From JACTOJ01 sp032335695 (GTDB lineage: Bacteria; Bacillota; Clostridia; Clostridiales; Clostridiaceae): 64,000 nt of DNA. The stretch spans positions 62,001 through 126,000 of the forward strand of contig NZ_JACTOJ010000006.1 in NCBI RefSeq assembly GCF_032335695.1, written 5' to 3'. The notes under the pieces were generated by a model. It was not told where the DNA came from, made no database searches, and was given only the letters and a program-made list of their open reading frames with translations. Made by a program: the position numbers and the translations under genes. Numbering within the stretch: position 1 is the stretch's first letter; each line of letters opens with the position of its first letter. Shown here one piece after another: positions 42,880-51,278 of the stretch.

Positions 42880-43995
42880 CTATTTATTCATGTATTGATA
42901 ATAATAACATTTTATCTTGCCATTATAAAGTTTTCTATTTTTACTTGATTTATATCCAAAAATATTTTCAAATCCTTCATAAGCTGTAAGAACATAAAAT
43001 TGCCAGTTGTTAAGTTTTTCATATTTGCTTCCTAAGATTTTATAAAGCTCTTCAACCTCTTTTTTCTCTCCTAACCTTTCTCCATAAGGAGGATTAGTTA
43101 TTATATATCCTCCCTTTTTGCTAGAAGAAAATTCTTGCATAGGCAGCTTCTGAAAAAATATATGTTGGGATATTCCTGCCTTTTCTGCATTTTCTTTAGC
43201 AGTTTTAAGAACTCTTCCATCAATATCTGAAGCAAATATTTTAAAATCCTCTGAATTAACAGCCTTCCTAGCTCCTTCTCTTACTTGATTCCAGATAGCA
43301 GGGTCCATAGAGGGCCATTCTTCACACACAAAGCTTCTATTTATGCCTGGTGCCATATTCCTTCCTATCATTGCTGCTTCAATAGGTATTGTCCCTGAAC
43401 CACAGAACACATCAGACAGAACTTTGCTATTATCCCATTTACTTATTATAACTAATGCAGCAGCTAAGGTTTCCTTCAAAGGTGCTGCTCCAGCATTTTC
43501 TCTATATCCCCTTTTATGAAGCCCTGCGCCAGATGTATCAATAGTCAGAGTAACTACATCCTTTAAGAGTGCAACTTCAATTTTATAAATAGGTCCATCT
43601 TCTTCAAACCAATCTCTTTTATACTTGTGCTTCATAGATTCAACAACAGCTTTTTTTACTATAGATTGACAATCAGAAACACTAAACAAAGTAGACTTTA
43701 TAGATTTTCCTACCACATGCATTTTGCCATCTACAGGTATAATATCTCCCCAAGGAATATTTACTGTACCTTGAAATAGCTCTTCAAAGCTTCTAGCAGT
43801 AAATTCCTTAATCTTTATAAGAATTCTATCTGCTGTTCTAAGCCATATATTAGTTATGGCTACATCCATATCGTCCCCTTTAAAAGTTACTTTGCCGTTT
43901 TCTACTTTTAAATCATCATATCCCAAGTCTTTTAGCTCTCTAGCTGTTATAGCTTCTATGCCAAAAGTAGAGGTTGCTATTAATTCATATTCCAT
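42880..43995 (-). CDS. THUMP-domain class I rRNA methyltransferase (RlmL/YpsC-like)
   Basis: This 371-residue protein has an N-terminal THUMP domain (about residues 1-155, ELIATSTFGIEAITARELKDLGYDDLKVENGKVTF) and a Rossmann methyltransferase domain. The SAM site is LSDVFCGSGTIPIEAAMIGRNMAPG (about 195-220) and the catalytic motif is TNPPYGERLGE (about 303). NPPY indicates N2-guanine methylation, as in RlmL/RlmK and YpsC. The ATG at 43995 has AAGGAG upstream; a TTG at 44013 lies in a worse context. It may share a transcript with exoA despite the small repeat between them. Confidence 0.9.
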   Translation of the reverse strand: MEYELIATSTFGIEAITARELKDLGYDDLKVENGKVTFKGDDMDVAITNIWLRTADRILIKIKEFTARSFEELFQGTVNIPWGDIIPVDGKMHVVGKSIKSTLFSVSDCQSIVKKAVVESMKHKYKRDWFEEDGPIYKIEVALLKDVVTLTIDTSGAGLHKRGYRENAGAAPLKETLAAALVIISKWDNSKVLSDVFCGSGTIPIEAAMIGRNMAPGINRSFVCEEWPSMDPAIWNQVREGARKAVNSEDFKIFASDIDGRVLKTAKENAEKAGISQHIFFQKLPMQEFSSSKKGGYIITNPPYGERLGEKKEVEELYKILGSKYEKLNNWQFYVLTAYEGFENIFGYKSSKNRKLYNGKIKCYYYQYMNK

Positions 43996-44029
43996 ATAAT
44001 GCTCCTTGCTCAACTATGTAATTTTTTTA

Positions 44030-44052
44030 GGCTCTGTTTTAAATCAGTGTTG
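44030..44052. repeat. IS-end-like repeat, second copy
   Basis: The sequence matches the arm of the palindromic element at 7326-7377: GCTCTGTTTTAAATCAGTGT at 44031-44050, preceded by an extra G and followed by TG. No matching inverted copy or transposase fragment is next to it, so it appears to be a solo end in the gap between the exoA and RlmL-like genes. Confidence 0.6.
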
Positions 44053-44064
44053 TTCTAATATACT

Positions 44065-44829
44065 CTATAAGTTTAATTTTATACTTACAGGACAATGGTC
44101 GGATCCCATGACCTCATTTAATATATCAGCTTCAGCTACATTATCCATCAGATTATTAGATACGAAATGATAGTCTATTCTCCAGCCTGTATTTCTCTCT
44201 CTAGCCTTAAACATATAACTCCACCAGGAATATTTTATTGTATCTGGATTAAGCTTTCTAAATACATCCGTATATCCTTCACCAATAAATTTATCAATCC
44301 AAGCTCTTTCTATGGGCAAAAATCCTGAAGTTTTTTCATTAGCTTTGGCATTCTTTATATCCATTTCTGTATGAGCTGTATTATAATCTCCACAAATGAC
44401 AAGCTTCTTTCCTGCTTTAACTTCCCCATTTGCAAAATCCAGCAGCGCATCATAAAACCTTAATTTATAATCCAATCTCTCTTCGTCTCGCTGACCGTTA
44501 GGAAAATATATATTCATAAGTTCAAAATCCTCAAATTCTGTAATAAGTATTCTTCCTTCACAGTCAAACTCCTCTATGCCAATACCATGCCTTACTGCTT
44601 TAGGTTCAGCCTTTGTATAGGTGGCAACTCCGCTGTAACCTTTTTTCTCTGCAAAGCTATAATAGGATTTATATTCACCTATATTAGTTATATCTTCTAT
44701 AAGCTGATTTTCCTGCAGTTTTGTTTCTTGAATACATAATATATCTGGAGAGGCTTCTAACAGCCATTCTTTAAAATTCTTTTTCATAACAGCTCTAAGA
44801 CCGTTAACATTCCATGATAATATTTCCAA
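44065..44829 (-). CDS. exoA: Exodeoxyribonuclease III / AP endonuclease
   Basis: This 254-residue metal-dependent nuclease of base-excision repair belongs to the exonuclease-endonuclease-phosphatase family. It has ILSWNVNGLRAV (Asn near residue 9) and ILCIQETKLQ (catalytic Glu about 36). GVATYTKAEP, FPNGQRDEERLDYKLRFYDAL, CGDYNTAHTEMDI and the C-terminal GSDHCPVSI (Asp-His) complete the site. It starts with TTG at 44829, five to six bases after AAGAGGTGA; a GTG at 44838 overlaps that site. It is followed by the IS-end-like repeat and the RlmL-like gene. Confidence 0.95.
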   Translation of the reverse strand: MEILSWNVNGLRAVMKKNFKEWLLEASPDILCIQETKLQENQLIEDITNIGEYKSYYSFAEKKGYSGVATYTKAEPKAVRHGIGIEEFDCEGRILITEFEDFELMNIYFPNGQRDEERLDYKLRFYDALLDFANGEVKAGKKLVICGDYNTAHTEMDIKNAKANEKTSGFLPIERAWIDKFIGEGYTDVFRKLNPDTIKYSWWSYMFKARERNTGWRIDYHFVSNNLMDNVAEADILNEVMGSDHCPVSIKLNL

Positions 44830-44846
44830 GTTTATCACCTCTTATT

Positions 44847-44894
44847 AAAAAAATAACTGATATAATCTATATCATATATAGATTATATCAGTTA
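44847..44894 (-). terminator. uraA terminator
   Basis: Perfect 18-bp arms (44854-44871 and 44877-44894) with a 5-base loop are followed on the minus strand by TTTTTTT. This is a strong intrinsic terminator. Confidence 0.93.
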
Positions 44895-44912
44895 CTAAGA
44901 AAATATAAACTA

Positions 44913-46202
44913 TTATTTTTTATTTGAAGGGTTAGGTTCATATTTTTCATTCATAAGTCCTAGCTTATCCAAAACATAAAACAACAAGGACAATATAACT
45001 CCAACCACTGCTGCAAGCGCCATTCCTTTGATTGTTGCGCCAGTACGTCCAAGTTTTATAGAAGCTCCGCTAACTCCTATTACGAAAGTAACAGCTGCTA
45101 ACACCATATTATAATTTTTGCTGAAATCTACAGCGTTTTCTACTAACATTCTTATTCCTGATATAGCTATAACTCCATAAAGTAAAATCGTTACTCCTCC
45201 CATTACAGGATCAGGTATAACTTGAATTATGGCTGCAATCTTTCCTATGCAAGAAAACAATATAGCAAGAATCGCTGCTCCTCTTATAACCCAAACAGAA
45301 TAAACTCTAGTGATTGCCATAACTCCGATATTTTCACCATAAGTTGTATTTGGAGGTGAACCAGCAAAGCCTGAAACAATGTTGCTTAAACCATCTGCTA
45401 ACAATGAAGTGTGAAGCCCTGGATCTTTAATTAGATCCTTATTTGTAACATTACCTGTAACAATAAGATGTCCTACATGTTCGGCAAATACCACTAGACA
45501 AGCTGGGGCTATCATGATTATTGCATTCAAATCAAATACTGGAGCAGTGAACTTAGGAAGTGCAAACCAATGTGCCTGAGCTATTACAGAGGTTTTAACT
45601 AAACCTAATGGCAAAGCTAAAATATATCCAACCACAACCGCAATAAGTATTGGAATAACCTTCATAAATCTTCTAAATACAACAGTTCCTATAACTCCTA
45701 CTGCCAATGTAACCATGGATACAAGCAAAGTATATTTAGGAAGCGTAGCACCTGCTGCTACTACAAGTCCAGCTTGACTTGCAGCATTAGGTGCAAGTTC
45801 TAAGCCTATAACTGCTACTACAGATCCCATAACTGCTGGAGGCATAACTATGTCTATCCAAGCGGTTCCTGCATATCTTATTACGAAAGACATTATCACA
45901 AAGAATAAACCAAAGAATATAAATCCCGACTGAGCATGAGCAAAGGAAGTTGATGCAATTATCGCTGTTACAGGAGCTATAAATGCAAAGCTAGATCCTA
46001 GGTAAGCAGGTATTTTTCCTCTAGTTATTATTGTGTAAAGTATAGTTCCTATTCCATTCATAAGCAACGCAATGGCAGGATTAATATGGAACATGCTAGG
46101 TACAAGTATAGTGGCACCAAACATAGCAAATAGGTGCTGGAAACTTAACGGTATAGTTTTACCTAACGGAAGTTTTTCTTCTACATCTACAAAATCTTTC
46201 AT
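44913..46202 (-). CDS. uraA: Uracil permease (NAT/NCS2 family)
   Basis: This 429-residue, 14-helix nucleobase-cation symporter imports uracil. It begins LPLGKTIPLSFQHLFAMFGATILVP, typical of UraA. The substrate motif region has CLVVFAEHVGHLIVTGNV (about residue 240) and FAGSPPNTTYGENIGVMAITRVYS (about 278-302). It lies 29 bases after pyrR and behind the PyrR attenuator, so uracil salvage is repressed when UMP is plentiful. The ATG has GGGGGA before it. Confidence 0.95.
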   Translation of the reverse strand: MKDFVDVEEKLPLGKTIPLSFQHLFAMFGATILVPSMFHINPAIALLMNGIGTILYTIITRGKIPAYLGSSFAFIAPVTAIIASTSFAHAQSGFIFFGLFFVIMSFVIRYAGTAWIDIVMPPAVMGSVVAVIGLELAPNAASQAGLVVAAGATLPKYTLLVSMVTLAVGVIGTVVFRRFMKVIPILIAVVVGYILALPLGLVKTSVIAQAHWFALPKFTAPVFDLNAIIMIAPACLVVFAEHVGHLIVTGNVTNKDLIKDPGLHTSLLADGLSNIVSGFAGSPPNTTYGENIGVMAITRVYSVWVIRGAAILAILFSCIGKIAAIIQVIPDPVMGGVTILLYGVIAISGIRMLVENAVDFSKNYNMVLAAVTFVIGVSGASIKLGRTGATIKGMALAAVVGVILSLLFYVLDKLGLMNEKYEPNPSNKK

Positions 46203-46231
46203 CTTTTCCCCCTAGTTATATATTAAAATTT

Positions 46232-46774
46232 TTAATTAATATCAAATATTTTAACAGAGTCCTCTTTATTATCACTTTCTTTTAATTCTACAGCTATAAT
46301 TTCAGATTTTGATGTAGGTACATTCTTTCCCACGAAATCTGCTCTTATAGGAAGCTCCCTATGCCCTCTGTCTATAAGCACTGCAAGCTCTATCATCTGT
46401 GGCCTTCCTACAGATATTACTGCATCAATGGCAGCCCTGGCAGTTCTTCCTGTATATACAACATCGTCCACTAATATAACTTTCTTATCTTCTACAGCTA
46501 CCCCCAAATGACTATCATTAATTTTAGGTACATCAGCTATTTTTTTAAGATCATCTCTATACAAGCTTATATCCACACTTCCAACAGGAATTTTTATTCC
46601 TTCAATCTCCTCAATTTTCTTAGATATTCTTTCAGCTATAGGATATCCTCTTCTCTTTATTCCGATTAGTACTACATCCTCTACGCCTTTATTTTTCTCA
46701 ATGATTTCATGTGAAATTCTTGTAAGAGTCCTTTGAAGAGCTTTTTCATCTAAAAGCACTGACTTTAATTCCAC
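46232..46774 (-). CDS. pyrR: Pyrimidine attenuator regulator / uracil phosphoribosyltransferase PyrR
   Basis: This 180-residue RNA-binding protein responds to UMP/UTP by binding the leader of pyr mRNAs and favouring termination; it often keeps uracil phosphoribosyltransferase activity. The PRPP loop VILVDDVVYTGRTARAAIDAV is at about residues 94-114, with LVGIKRRGYPIAERI near 41 and IDRGHRELPIRADFVGKNVPTS near 135-156. It starts with GTG after AAGAAGGTGA. Its own leader at 46831-46929 carries a PyrR site, so it regulates itself and uraA. Confidence 0.96.
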   Translation of the reverse strand: MELKSVLLDEKALQRTLTRISHEIIEKNKGVEDVVLIGIKRRGYPIAERISKKIEEIEGIKIPVGSVDISLYRDDLKKIADVPKINDSHLGVAVEDKKVILVDDVVYTGRTARAAIDAVISVGRPQMIELAVLIDRGHRELPIRADFVGKNVPTSKSEIIAVELKESDNKEDSVKIFDIN

Positions 46775-46830
46775 AAATTCACCTTCTTCCCCATTTTATT
46801 ATTTACTGCTTGGCTATTAGTATGATATTT

Positions 46831-46929
46831 ATTAATAAAAGAAAATTGCCCAACCCAAAAAGGGTAAGGCAATTGAATATCCCAAATTTATCTAAATAAG
46901 CCTTACGACCTCACAGGATCGTTTAAAGG
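46831..46929 (-). promoter_or_regulatory. PyrR-controlled transcription attenuator
   Basis: On the minus strand the PyrR-binding hairpin (46929-46901) carries the conserved loop GATCCTGTGAGGTC between CCTTTAAAC and GTAAGG. The segment GTAAGGC (46906-46900) can alternatively pair with GCCTTAC (46870-46864), forming an antiterminator. That pairing blocks the terminator AATTGCCTTACCC/GGGTTGGGCAATT (46874-46844), which is followed by a T-rich run. Binding of PyrR-UMP stabilises the first hairpin, releases GCCTTAC and lets the terminator form. All three mutually exclusive structures can be drawn from the sequence. Confidence 0.9.
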
Positions 46930-46965
46930 TAGCGGTATTAAATTTAAATCCTATATATCATAGAA

Positions 46966-46994
46966 ATAATATCACAATTCAAATATTATTTCAA
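46966..46994 (-). promoter_or_regulatory. pyrR-uraA promoter
   Basis: TTGAAA (46994-46989) and TATTAT (46971-46966) are separated by exactly 17 bases on the minus strand. The -35 overlaps the last codons of rluD. Transcription would begin just upstream of the PyrR hairpin. Confidence 0.75.
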
Positions 46995-47903
46995 CTCGCT
47001 TTTTAAAATGTTGAGTATTTTTACAAAATACCCTGGCAGCTCAGAATTAAACTCAATATATTCATGAGTGGTAGGGTGAATAAAACCTAAGGTTTTTGCA
47101 TGTAGCATTTGTCCTTGCAGATTAAATTTTTGTTTTTTATATCCATACAGTGGATCTCCAACCAGCGGGTGCCCTATATGAGCCATATGAACTCTTATTT
47201 GATGAGTTCTTCCAGTCTCTAATTTGCATTGAATCAAGGTAGCATTATTGTATCTTTCCAGCACCTTAAAATGAGTAATTGCTTTCTTGCCATCCTTAAC
47301 TACCGCAAATTTCAATCTGTCAACGGTATGTCTTCCTAATAGGGCATCTACTTTACCTTCATCCTGCTTTATTACTCCTTCAGCCAAAGCTATATATATT
47401 CTATTCATTGTATGGTCTTTCAGCTGCTCGCTAAGACTATTATGAGCACAATCATTTTTGGCTACCACAAGAACTCCAGAGGTATCCTTGTCAATCCTAT
47501 GAACTATTCCAGGTCTTATAACTCCATTTATTCCCGATAGATCCTTACAATGAGCCAGAAGTGCATTAACCATAGTTCCTGAATAGTTACCAACTGCAGG
47601 ATGCACCACCATGCCTTGAGGTTTATTTACTACTATTATATCATTGTCTTCGTAGATAATATCTAGAGGAATATCTTCAGGTTCAACGCTTAAAATTTCA
47701 AGCTCTGGAATATCAACTAGTATAGAATCAGCATTTTTAATCTTATAATTACTTTTTACAATTTTATCATTTACTTTTACATTACCACGGTTAATTATTT
47801 CCTGTATATAAGATCTTGATTTATCTGTTATTAATTCGCTTAAATATTTATCTATTCGCATTCCTGCTTGACTTTCATCAACATTGTATAAAAATTGTTC
47901 CAT
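46986..47903 (-). CDS. rluD: Pseudouridine synthase RluD/YlyB
   Basis: This 305-residue RluA-family enzyme makes pseudouridine in 23S rRNA. The N-terminal S4 domain (about residues 14-75) has MRIDKYLSELITDKSRSYIQEII. The catalytic domain has VVNKPQGMVVHPAVGNYSGTMVNALL and the active-site Asp in HRIDKDTSGVLVVAK (about 145). GRTHQIRVHMAHIGHPLVGDPLYG (about 235-258) follows. The start ATG shares one base with the lspA stop (TAATG), a tight coupling. An upstream in-frame start would run far into lspA and is rejected. Confidence 0.95.
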   Translation of the reverse strand: MEQFLYNVDESQAGMRIDKYLSELITDKSRSYIQEIINRGNVKVNDKIVKSNYKIKNADSILVDIPELEILSVEPEDIPLDIIYEDNDIIVVNKPQGMVVHPAVGNYSGTMVNALLAHCKDLSGINGVIRPGIVHRIDKDTSGVLVVAKNDCAHNSLSEQLKDHTMNRIYIALAEGVIKQDEGKVDALLGRHTVDRLKFAVVKDGKKAITHFKVLERYNNATLIQCKLETGRTHQIRVHMAHIGHPLVGDPLYGYKKQKFNLQGQMLHAKTLGFIHPTTHEYIEFNSELPGYFVKILNILKSELK

Positions 47904-48349
47904 TACTTGACATCCTTTAATATATATATTGCTAATGAAATTGTTCCAAACACTACGCAAATATCTGCTACATTAAAATTGGGCCAGCTATATACATCTT
48001 TGTAGTGAAGTAAAATAAAATCTATTACATATCCTCTATATATTCTATCAATTAAGTTTCCTATGGCACCGCCAATTACTAAGGATGCGCCTATCCTAAA
48101 AAACTTGGATTTAATCTTGGATTTATACATATAAAAGATAATTAAAGAAAGTATTATCAAAGTTATAATGCTTAGTATTATCTGCTTATTTGCAAATATG
48201 CCAAATGCAGCTCCGACATTTTCTACATATGAGAAAGAAAAGAGATTTTTAATAATTACTACTTCATTTCCACCTGAAAGTGCTTTTGCTGCTGCTATTT
48301 TAGTAACTCGGTCTGCTATTATGCCTAATACTATTATGATAAACTCCAT
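47903..48349 (-). CDS. lspA: Lipoprotein signal peptidase
   Basis: This 148-residue aspartyl membrane peptidase (signal peptidase II) has four transmembrane helices. The active-site pair is in IGNLIDRIYRGYVIDFI (Asp near residue 103) and FNVADICVV (Asp near 129). ENVGAAFGIF is the conserved Asn/Ala/Phe motif. It removes signal peptides from diacylglyceryl prolipoproteins. AGGGGGA lies upstream of the ATG. It is coupled to rluD, as in many Firmicutes. Confidence 0.95.
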   Translation of the reverse strand: MEFIIIVLGIIADRVTKIAAAKALSGGNEVVIIKNLFSFSYVENVGAAFGIFANKQIILSIITLIILSLIIFYMYKSKIKSKFFRIGASLVIGGAIGNLIDRIYRGYVIDFILLHYKDVYSWPNFNVADICVVFGTISLAIYILKDVK

Positions 48350-48376
48350 TTACATCCCCCTTGTAAACAATAAAAC

Positions 48377-48988
48377 TTAGTCCGGTAATTGACTCCTATA
48401 TTGATCATTGCTTATTTTCTCTATGGGCTCTACGTAGCCTTCTTCTTCGTTTTCTTCAAAATATTCATAAACATTTTTTAATTTATTGAATTTATCAACA
48501 GCTTGGTATGTATCTTCGCCGTCAAAAATTAATTGTTCATGATAGTCATCGTGCCCATAGCCAAAAGGCTTTAGGAGATAATTTTGAGTCTCATTTCTAT
48601 ATAAATCCCTGGTTTCGGCCATATCACTTATAGTATTTTGACACTTTATGCAGTATCTAGTATATAGTATAAAATTTAGCCTTTCCTCAGAAATCTTATC
48701 TCCGCAATTCTTACATATTCCGTAATCACCTTTGCCTATGCTTTTTAATGCATCTTCTATTTTTTCTAATATAGCTATTTCGTTATTCTCAAAAGCTCTT
48801 CCTCGTTCCAAATCATTCATTTCTGATGCCAAATCACCAGGATGATTGTCATAAAATGACAATTCCGAAGATGCTTCAAAATTTGTTCCTATTACTTGAT
48901 TTCTCTTTAGCTGTTCAATTAAATCTTCAATTCGCTTTCTTTCCTTCAATAAGGCATTTTTATAAAAATTTAATCTATTATTATCCAT
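48377..48988 (-). CDS. TraR/DksA-type zinc finger protein (YteA family)
   Basis: This 203-residue protein has an N-terminal coiled coil (about residues 5-32) and an acidic linker with FEASSELSFYDNHPGDLASEMNDLERGRAFENNE. The DksA/TraR zinc finger has CKNCG (about 93-97) and CIKC (about 116-119), with GDYGICKNCGDKISEERLNFILYTRYC. This matches YteA-type proteins found in endospore formers, some of which are made during sporulation. Its role is unclear. It lies upstream of lspA with GAGAGGTG before the ATG. Confidence 0.88.
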   Translation of the reverse strand: MDNNRLNFYKNALLKERKRIEDLIEQLKRNQVIGTNFEASSELSFYDNHPGDLASEMNDLERGRAFENNEIAILEKIEDALKSIGKGDYGICKNCGDKISEERLNFILYTRYCIKCQNTISDMAETRDLYRNETQNYLLKPFGYGHDDYHEQLIFDGEDTYQAVDKFNKLKNVYEYFEENEEEGYVEPIEKISNDQYRSQLPD

Positions 48989-49093
48989 ACCCTTTCACCT
49001 CTCTTAGTTTGGTAGATTTCATTATTAATTTATATATTTATTCTACCAAGGGTACGAATTTTTATAACGCCAGTATATTCCAATGATAAAAAC

Positions 49094-49123
49094 TTAACTT
49101 ATGCATATAAATGCATAAGTTAA
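49094..49123 (-). terminator. divIVA terminator
   Basis: TTAACTTATGCAT (49094-49106) and ATGCATAAGTTAA (49111-49123) form a 13-bp stem with a 4-base loop, followed on the minus strand by GTTTTTATC. It ends the long division-gene transcript. Confidence 0.82.
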
Positions 49124-49152
49124 TAATTAAAATTATAATCTTATATTCTATA

Positions 49153-49755
49153 TTAATTATCTTTTACAAAAAACTTTTTAATTTCGTTTAATTCATCATT
49201 ATCAAAAGCTGTGTCTTCAAGATTGTTTATATCCATCTTTGTATCTTCTTCAATCTCTTTTTCTTCAACATCTTCAATAACGGAACCTACGCTATAATTT
49301 TTTATAAAGTCCTTTTCCAGTTCATCAAAAGTATCTACTTGAACTTTCATAAAGTTTCTGAACTTAGCTCTAAATTTAACAAATTCCTGTTTAACCTTAT
49401 CATAATCTTTATTGACATCTATTATATCATTATGAGCCTTTTCGATGATTTTATGTGCAGTGTCATTAGCATTCTTTATTATAAATTCAGCTTCTTTTTG
49501 TGAAGAAGCCTTTGCTTGCTCCGCAGCATTTTGAGCTAGAACTAATGTATTCTGAATAGTGGACTCTATTTTTGAGTAGTGATCTACTTTTTCATTAAGT
49601 GAAGATAACTTTTCCTTTAAATTAGAATTTTCTTTATATATTGCTTCATAATCCTCTGCTACTTTTTCTATAAATTCATCAACTTCCTCTGCACTATAAC
49701 CTCTTAAGGATCTTTTAAATTCTTTATTATTTATATCCATTGCTGTTAATTTCAT
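49153..49755 (-). CDS. divIVA: DivIVA domain cell-division protein
   Basis: This 200-residue coiled-coil protein binds curved membranes at poles and septa. The N-terminal DivIVA crossed-hairpin domain has MKLTAMDINNKEFKRSLRGYSAEEVDEFIEKVAEDY (residues 1-36). Coiled coil follows at about 37-150. The acidic C-terminal tail (about 155-190) is rich in Glu and Asp. It is the last gene of the division operon, after ylmH. In clostridia it is needed for polar growth and chromosome anchoring. Confidence 0.93.
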   Translation of the reverse strand: MKLTAMDINNKEFKRSLRGYSAEEVDEFIEKVAEDYEAIYKENSNLKEKLSSLNEKVDHYSKIESTIQNTLVLAQNAAEQAKASSQKEAEFIIKNANDTAHKIIEKAHNDIIDVNKDYDKVKQEFVKFRAKFRNFMKVQVDTFDELEKDFIKNYSVGSVIEDVEEKEIEEDTKMDINNLEDTAFDNDELNEIKKFFVKDN

Positions 49756-49771
49756 TAGCTAACACCTCAAC

Positions 49772-50539
49772 TTATACAAATTTTTTTATCCTAATTTTTA
49801 ATCTTCCACTGCCGCTGCTACCTATCACTTCATATATCTTATACTTTCCATATCCTTTTATAGTAACAGTAGATAAAACTTCTACTTCATAGTCTTTTTC
49901 ACGTATGTCTACATAATTTACAAGAACCTTACCGCCATTAATAAGCTCCACACCTTTGGCTCTTGATAATCTTGTTATAGCACTTACTATACTGTCACAT
50001 CGCATAGAAGTAGATATGATAATGCTTTCCTCAAAATTAATTGAGGGAACATCATCAAAAGATTCCAATCTAACCACACTGCAAGGTGACTTTCCAATTT
50101 GTTTTACACTAGATTCTATGTATGAATATAGTTCATCGAAAACTACAGCATAACACTCATTATCACTGACAACAATATCTCCCAGCTTCTCTCTTTTTAT
50201 CCCTAATGACATTAGAACTCCAAGATAATCTCTATGAGTAAGCTGAGAAAACTTAGATTTATTAATTATTTTAAATAAAATCATCGGAAAATCCATATTA
50301 GTGTCAAAGTTAAATGCTAACATCCTACGTTCAGCTTCTTGAAAAGCTCCAAAAGCTTCTATAGGAATTCTTAAACTTTCAGCAGAAGAAATAACTCTTG
50401 CCCAGACATTAGGAGGGTAAAAATCTGTTGAAAAAACTGTTTTTCCAGTTTTCTCTGCTAAAGAAAATCTGTCAAAAAGCTTTAACGCTGATTCATTGTC
50501 AGCTAAATTAAGCATGCTAATAAAGTCATCTTTTTTCAT
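49772..50539 (-). CDS. ylmH: YlmH family S4-domain RNA-binding protein
   Basis: This 255-residue protein has an N-terminal region with FLSPPE-like FYPPNVWARVI, a central domain containing LTHRDYLGVLMSLGIKREKLGDIVV (about 105-130) and a C-terminal S4 domain (about 180-250, SAITRLSRAKGVELINGGKVLVNY). Homologues bind stalled 50S subunits in ribosome quality control, linking it to rqcH in this window. It follows yggT closely; the ATG is eight bases after the yggT stop. Confidence 0.93.
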   Translation of the reverse strand: MKKDDFISMLNLADNESALKLFDRFSLAEKTGKTVFSTDFYPPNVWARVISSAESLRIPIEAFGAFQEAERRMLAFNFDTNMDFPMILFKIINKSKFSQLTHRDYLGVLMSLGIKREKLGDIVVSDNECYAVVFDELYSYIESSVKQIGKSPCSVVRLESFDDVPSINFEESIIISTSMRCDSIVSAITRLSRAKGVELINGGKVLVNYVDIREKDYEVEVLSTVTIKGYGKYKIYEVIGSSGSGRLKIRIKKFV

Positions 50540-50547
50540 ATTTATAA

Positions 50548-50793
50548 CTACACCAAACTTCCTATAAATGCTAAAATAAAATATGCAACAATTGGCGATA
50601 AATCTAATTGAAGGTCTGGCAATATTTTTTCCTGAATTTTTCTTCCTGGATAATACAATGGCTCTGTTAAACTTTTCAGTACAGATATAAATGTATTGTT
50701 TTTATCCGGCATAACCCAAGAAATTATTATATCTATAGCGATGCACCATTCAAGAAGATTTATAAGTAAAGTGATGAATGTACTTATAAAAAT
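50548..50793 (-). CDS. yggT: YggT family membrane protein with an AUU start codon
   Basis: This 81-residue two-helix membrane protein reads (M)FISTFITLLINLLEWCIAIDIIISWVMP, then LTEPLYYPGRKIQEKILP and LDLSPIVAYFILAFIGSLV, the YggT family pattern. An in-frame TAA (the sepF stop) lies five codons before the proposed initiator, and no ATG, GTG or TTG exists before the first helix. The best start is ATT at 50793, eight bases after AGGGGAGG, a strong Shine-Dalgarno. In Gram-positives yggT lies between sepF and ylmH, as here, and is linked to osmotic stress and division. Confidence 0.85.
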   Translation of the reverse strand: MFISTFITLLINLLEWCIAIDIIISWVMPDKNNTFISVLKSLTEPLYYPGRKIQEKILPDLQLDLSPIVAYFILAFIGSLV

Positions 50794-50808
50794 TGCGAAC
50801 GCCTCCCC

Positions 50809-51258
50809 TTATTTTGCCCAGCTAAACAATCCTTTACTTGACAATTCACCTTTTAATTCATTAGTAACTTCAACAGTTGAAGGTGATAATACATACACTC
50901 CTCTTTCAACTTCCTGCAATTCACCATCTAAAGCGTAGCTAGCACCACTCATAAAATCTAACATTCTTTGAGCAATTTTAGGATCCAAGCTTGTAGTATT
51001 TACTACAACTATCTTTCTATTTCTTAAATCATCACAAATATTAGTTACTTCGTCAAATGTAACAGGCTTCATGATTACAACTTTTGCAGAATTTGAACTA
51101 TGTATATTTACAACCTTACTTTGCTTCTTGTTAAACTGAGAAACTGGAGCATTTACTTCTACTTCTTCCTCTCTTTCAGTTTCAACTACCTCTTCTACAT
51201 CATCATATTCATCTTCCAATCCTAAAAATCCCATCACCTTGTTAAATACTTTTGCCAT
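50809..51258 (-). CDS. sepF: Cell-division protein SepF
   Basis: This 149-residue protein shapes and anchors FtsZ rings. An N-terminal amphipathic membrane-targeting helix (MAKVFNKVMGFLGLEDE) is followed by an acidic linker rich in Glu and Val. The C-terminal beta-alpha domain has VVIMKPVTFDEVTNICDDLRNRKIVVVNTTSLDPKIAQRMLDFMSGASYAL (about residues 68-118) and VYVLSPSTVEV. AGGAGG lies before the ATG. It is upstream of yggT and its stop is in frame with that gene. Confidence 0.95.
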   Translation of the reverse strand: MAKVFNKVMGFLGLEDEYDDVEEVVETEREEEVEVNAPVSQFNKKQSKVVNIHSSNSAKVVIMKPVTFDEVTNICDDLRNRKIVVVNTTSLDPKIAQRMLDFMSGASYALDGELQEVERGVYVLSPSTVEVTNELKGELSSKGLFSWAK

Positions 51259-51278
51259 AAAAATATACCTCCTATATA

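Noticed and set aside
50696..50938. Plus-strand open frame across sepF and yggT
   Set aside because: It is antisense to two conserved genes and has no ribosome site or family resemblance.
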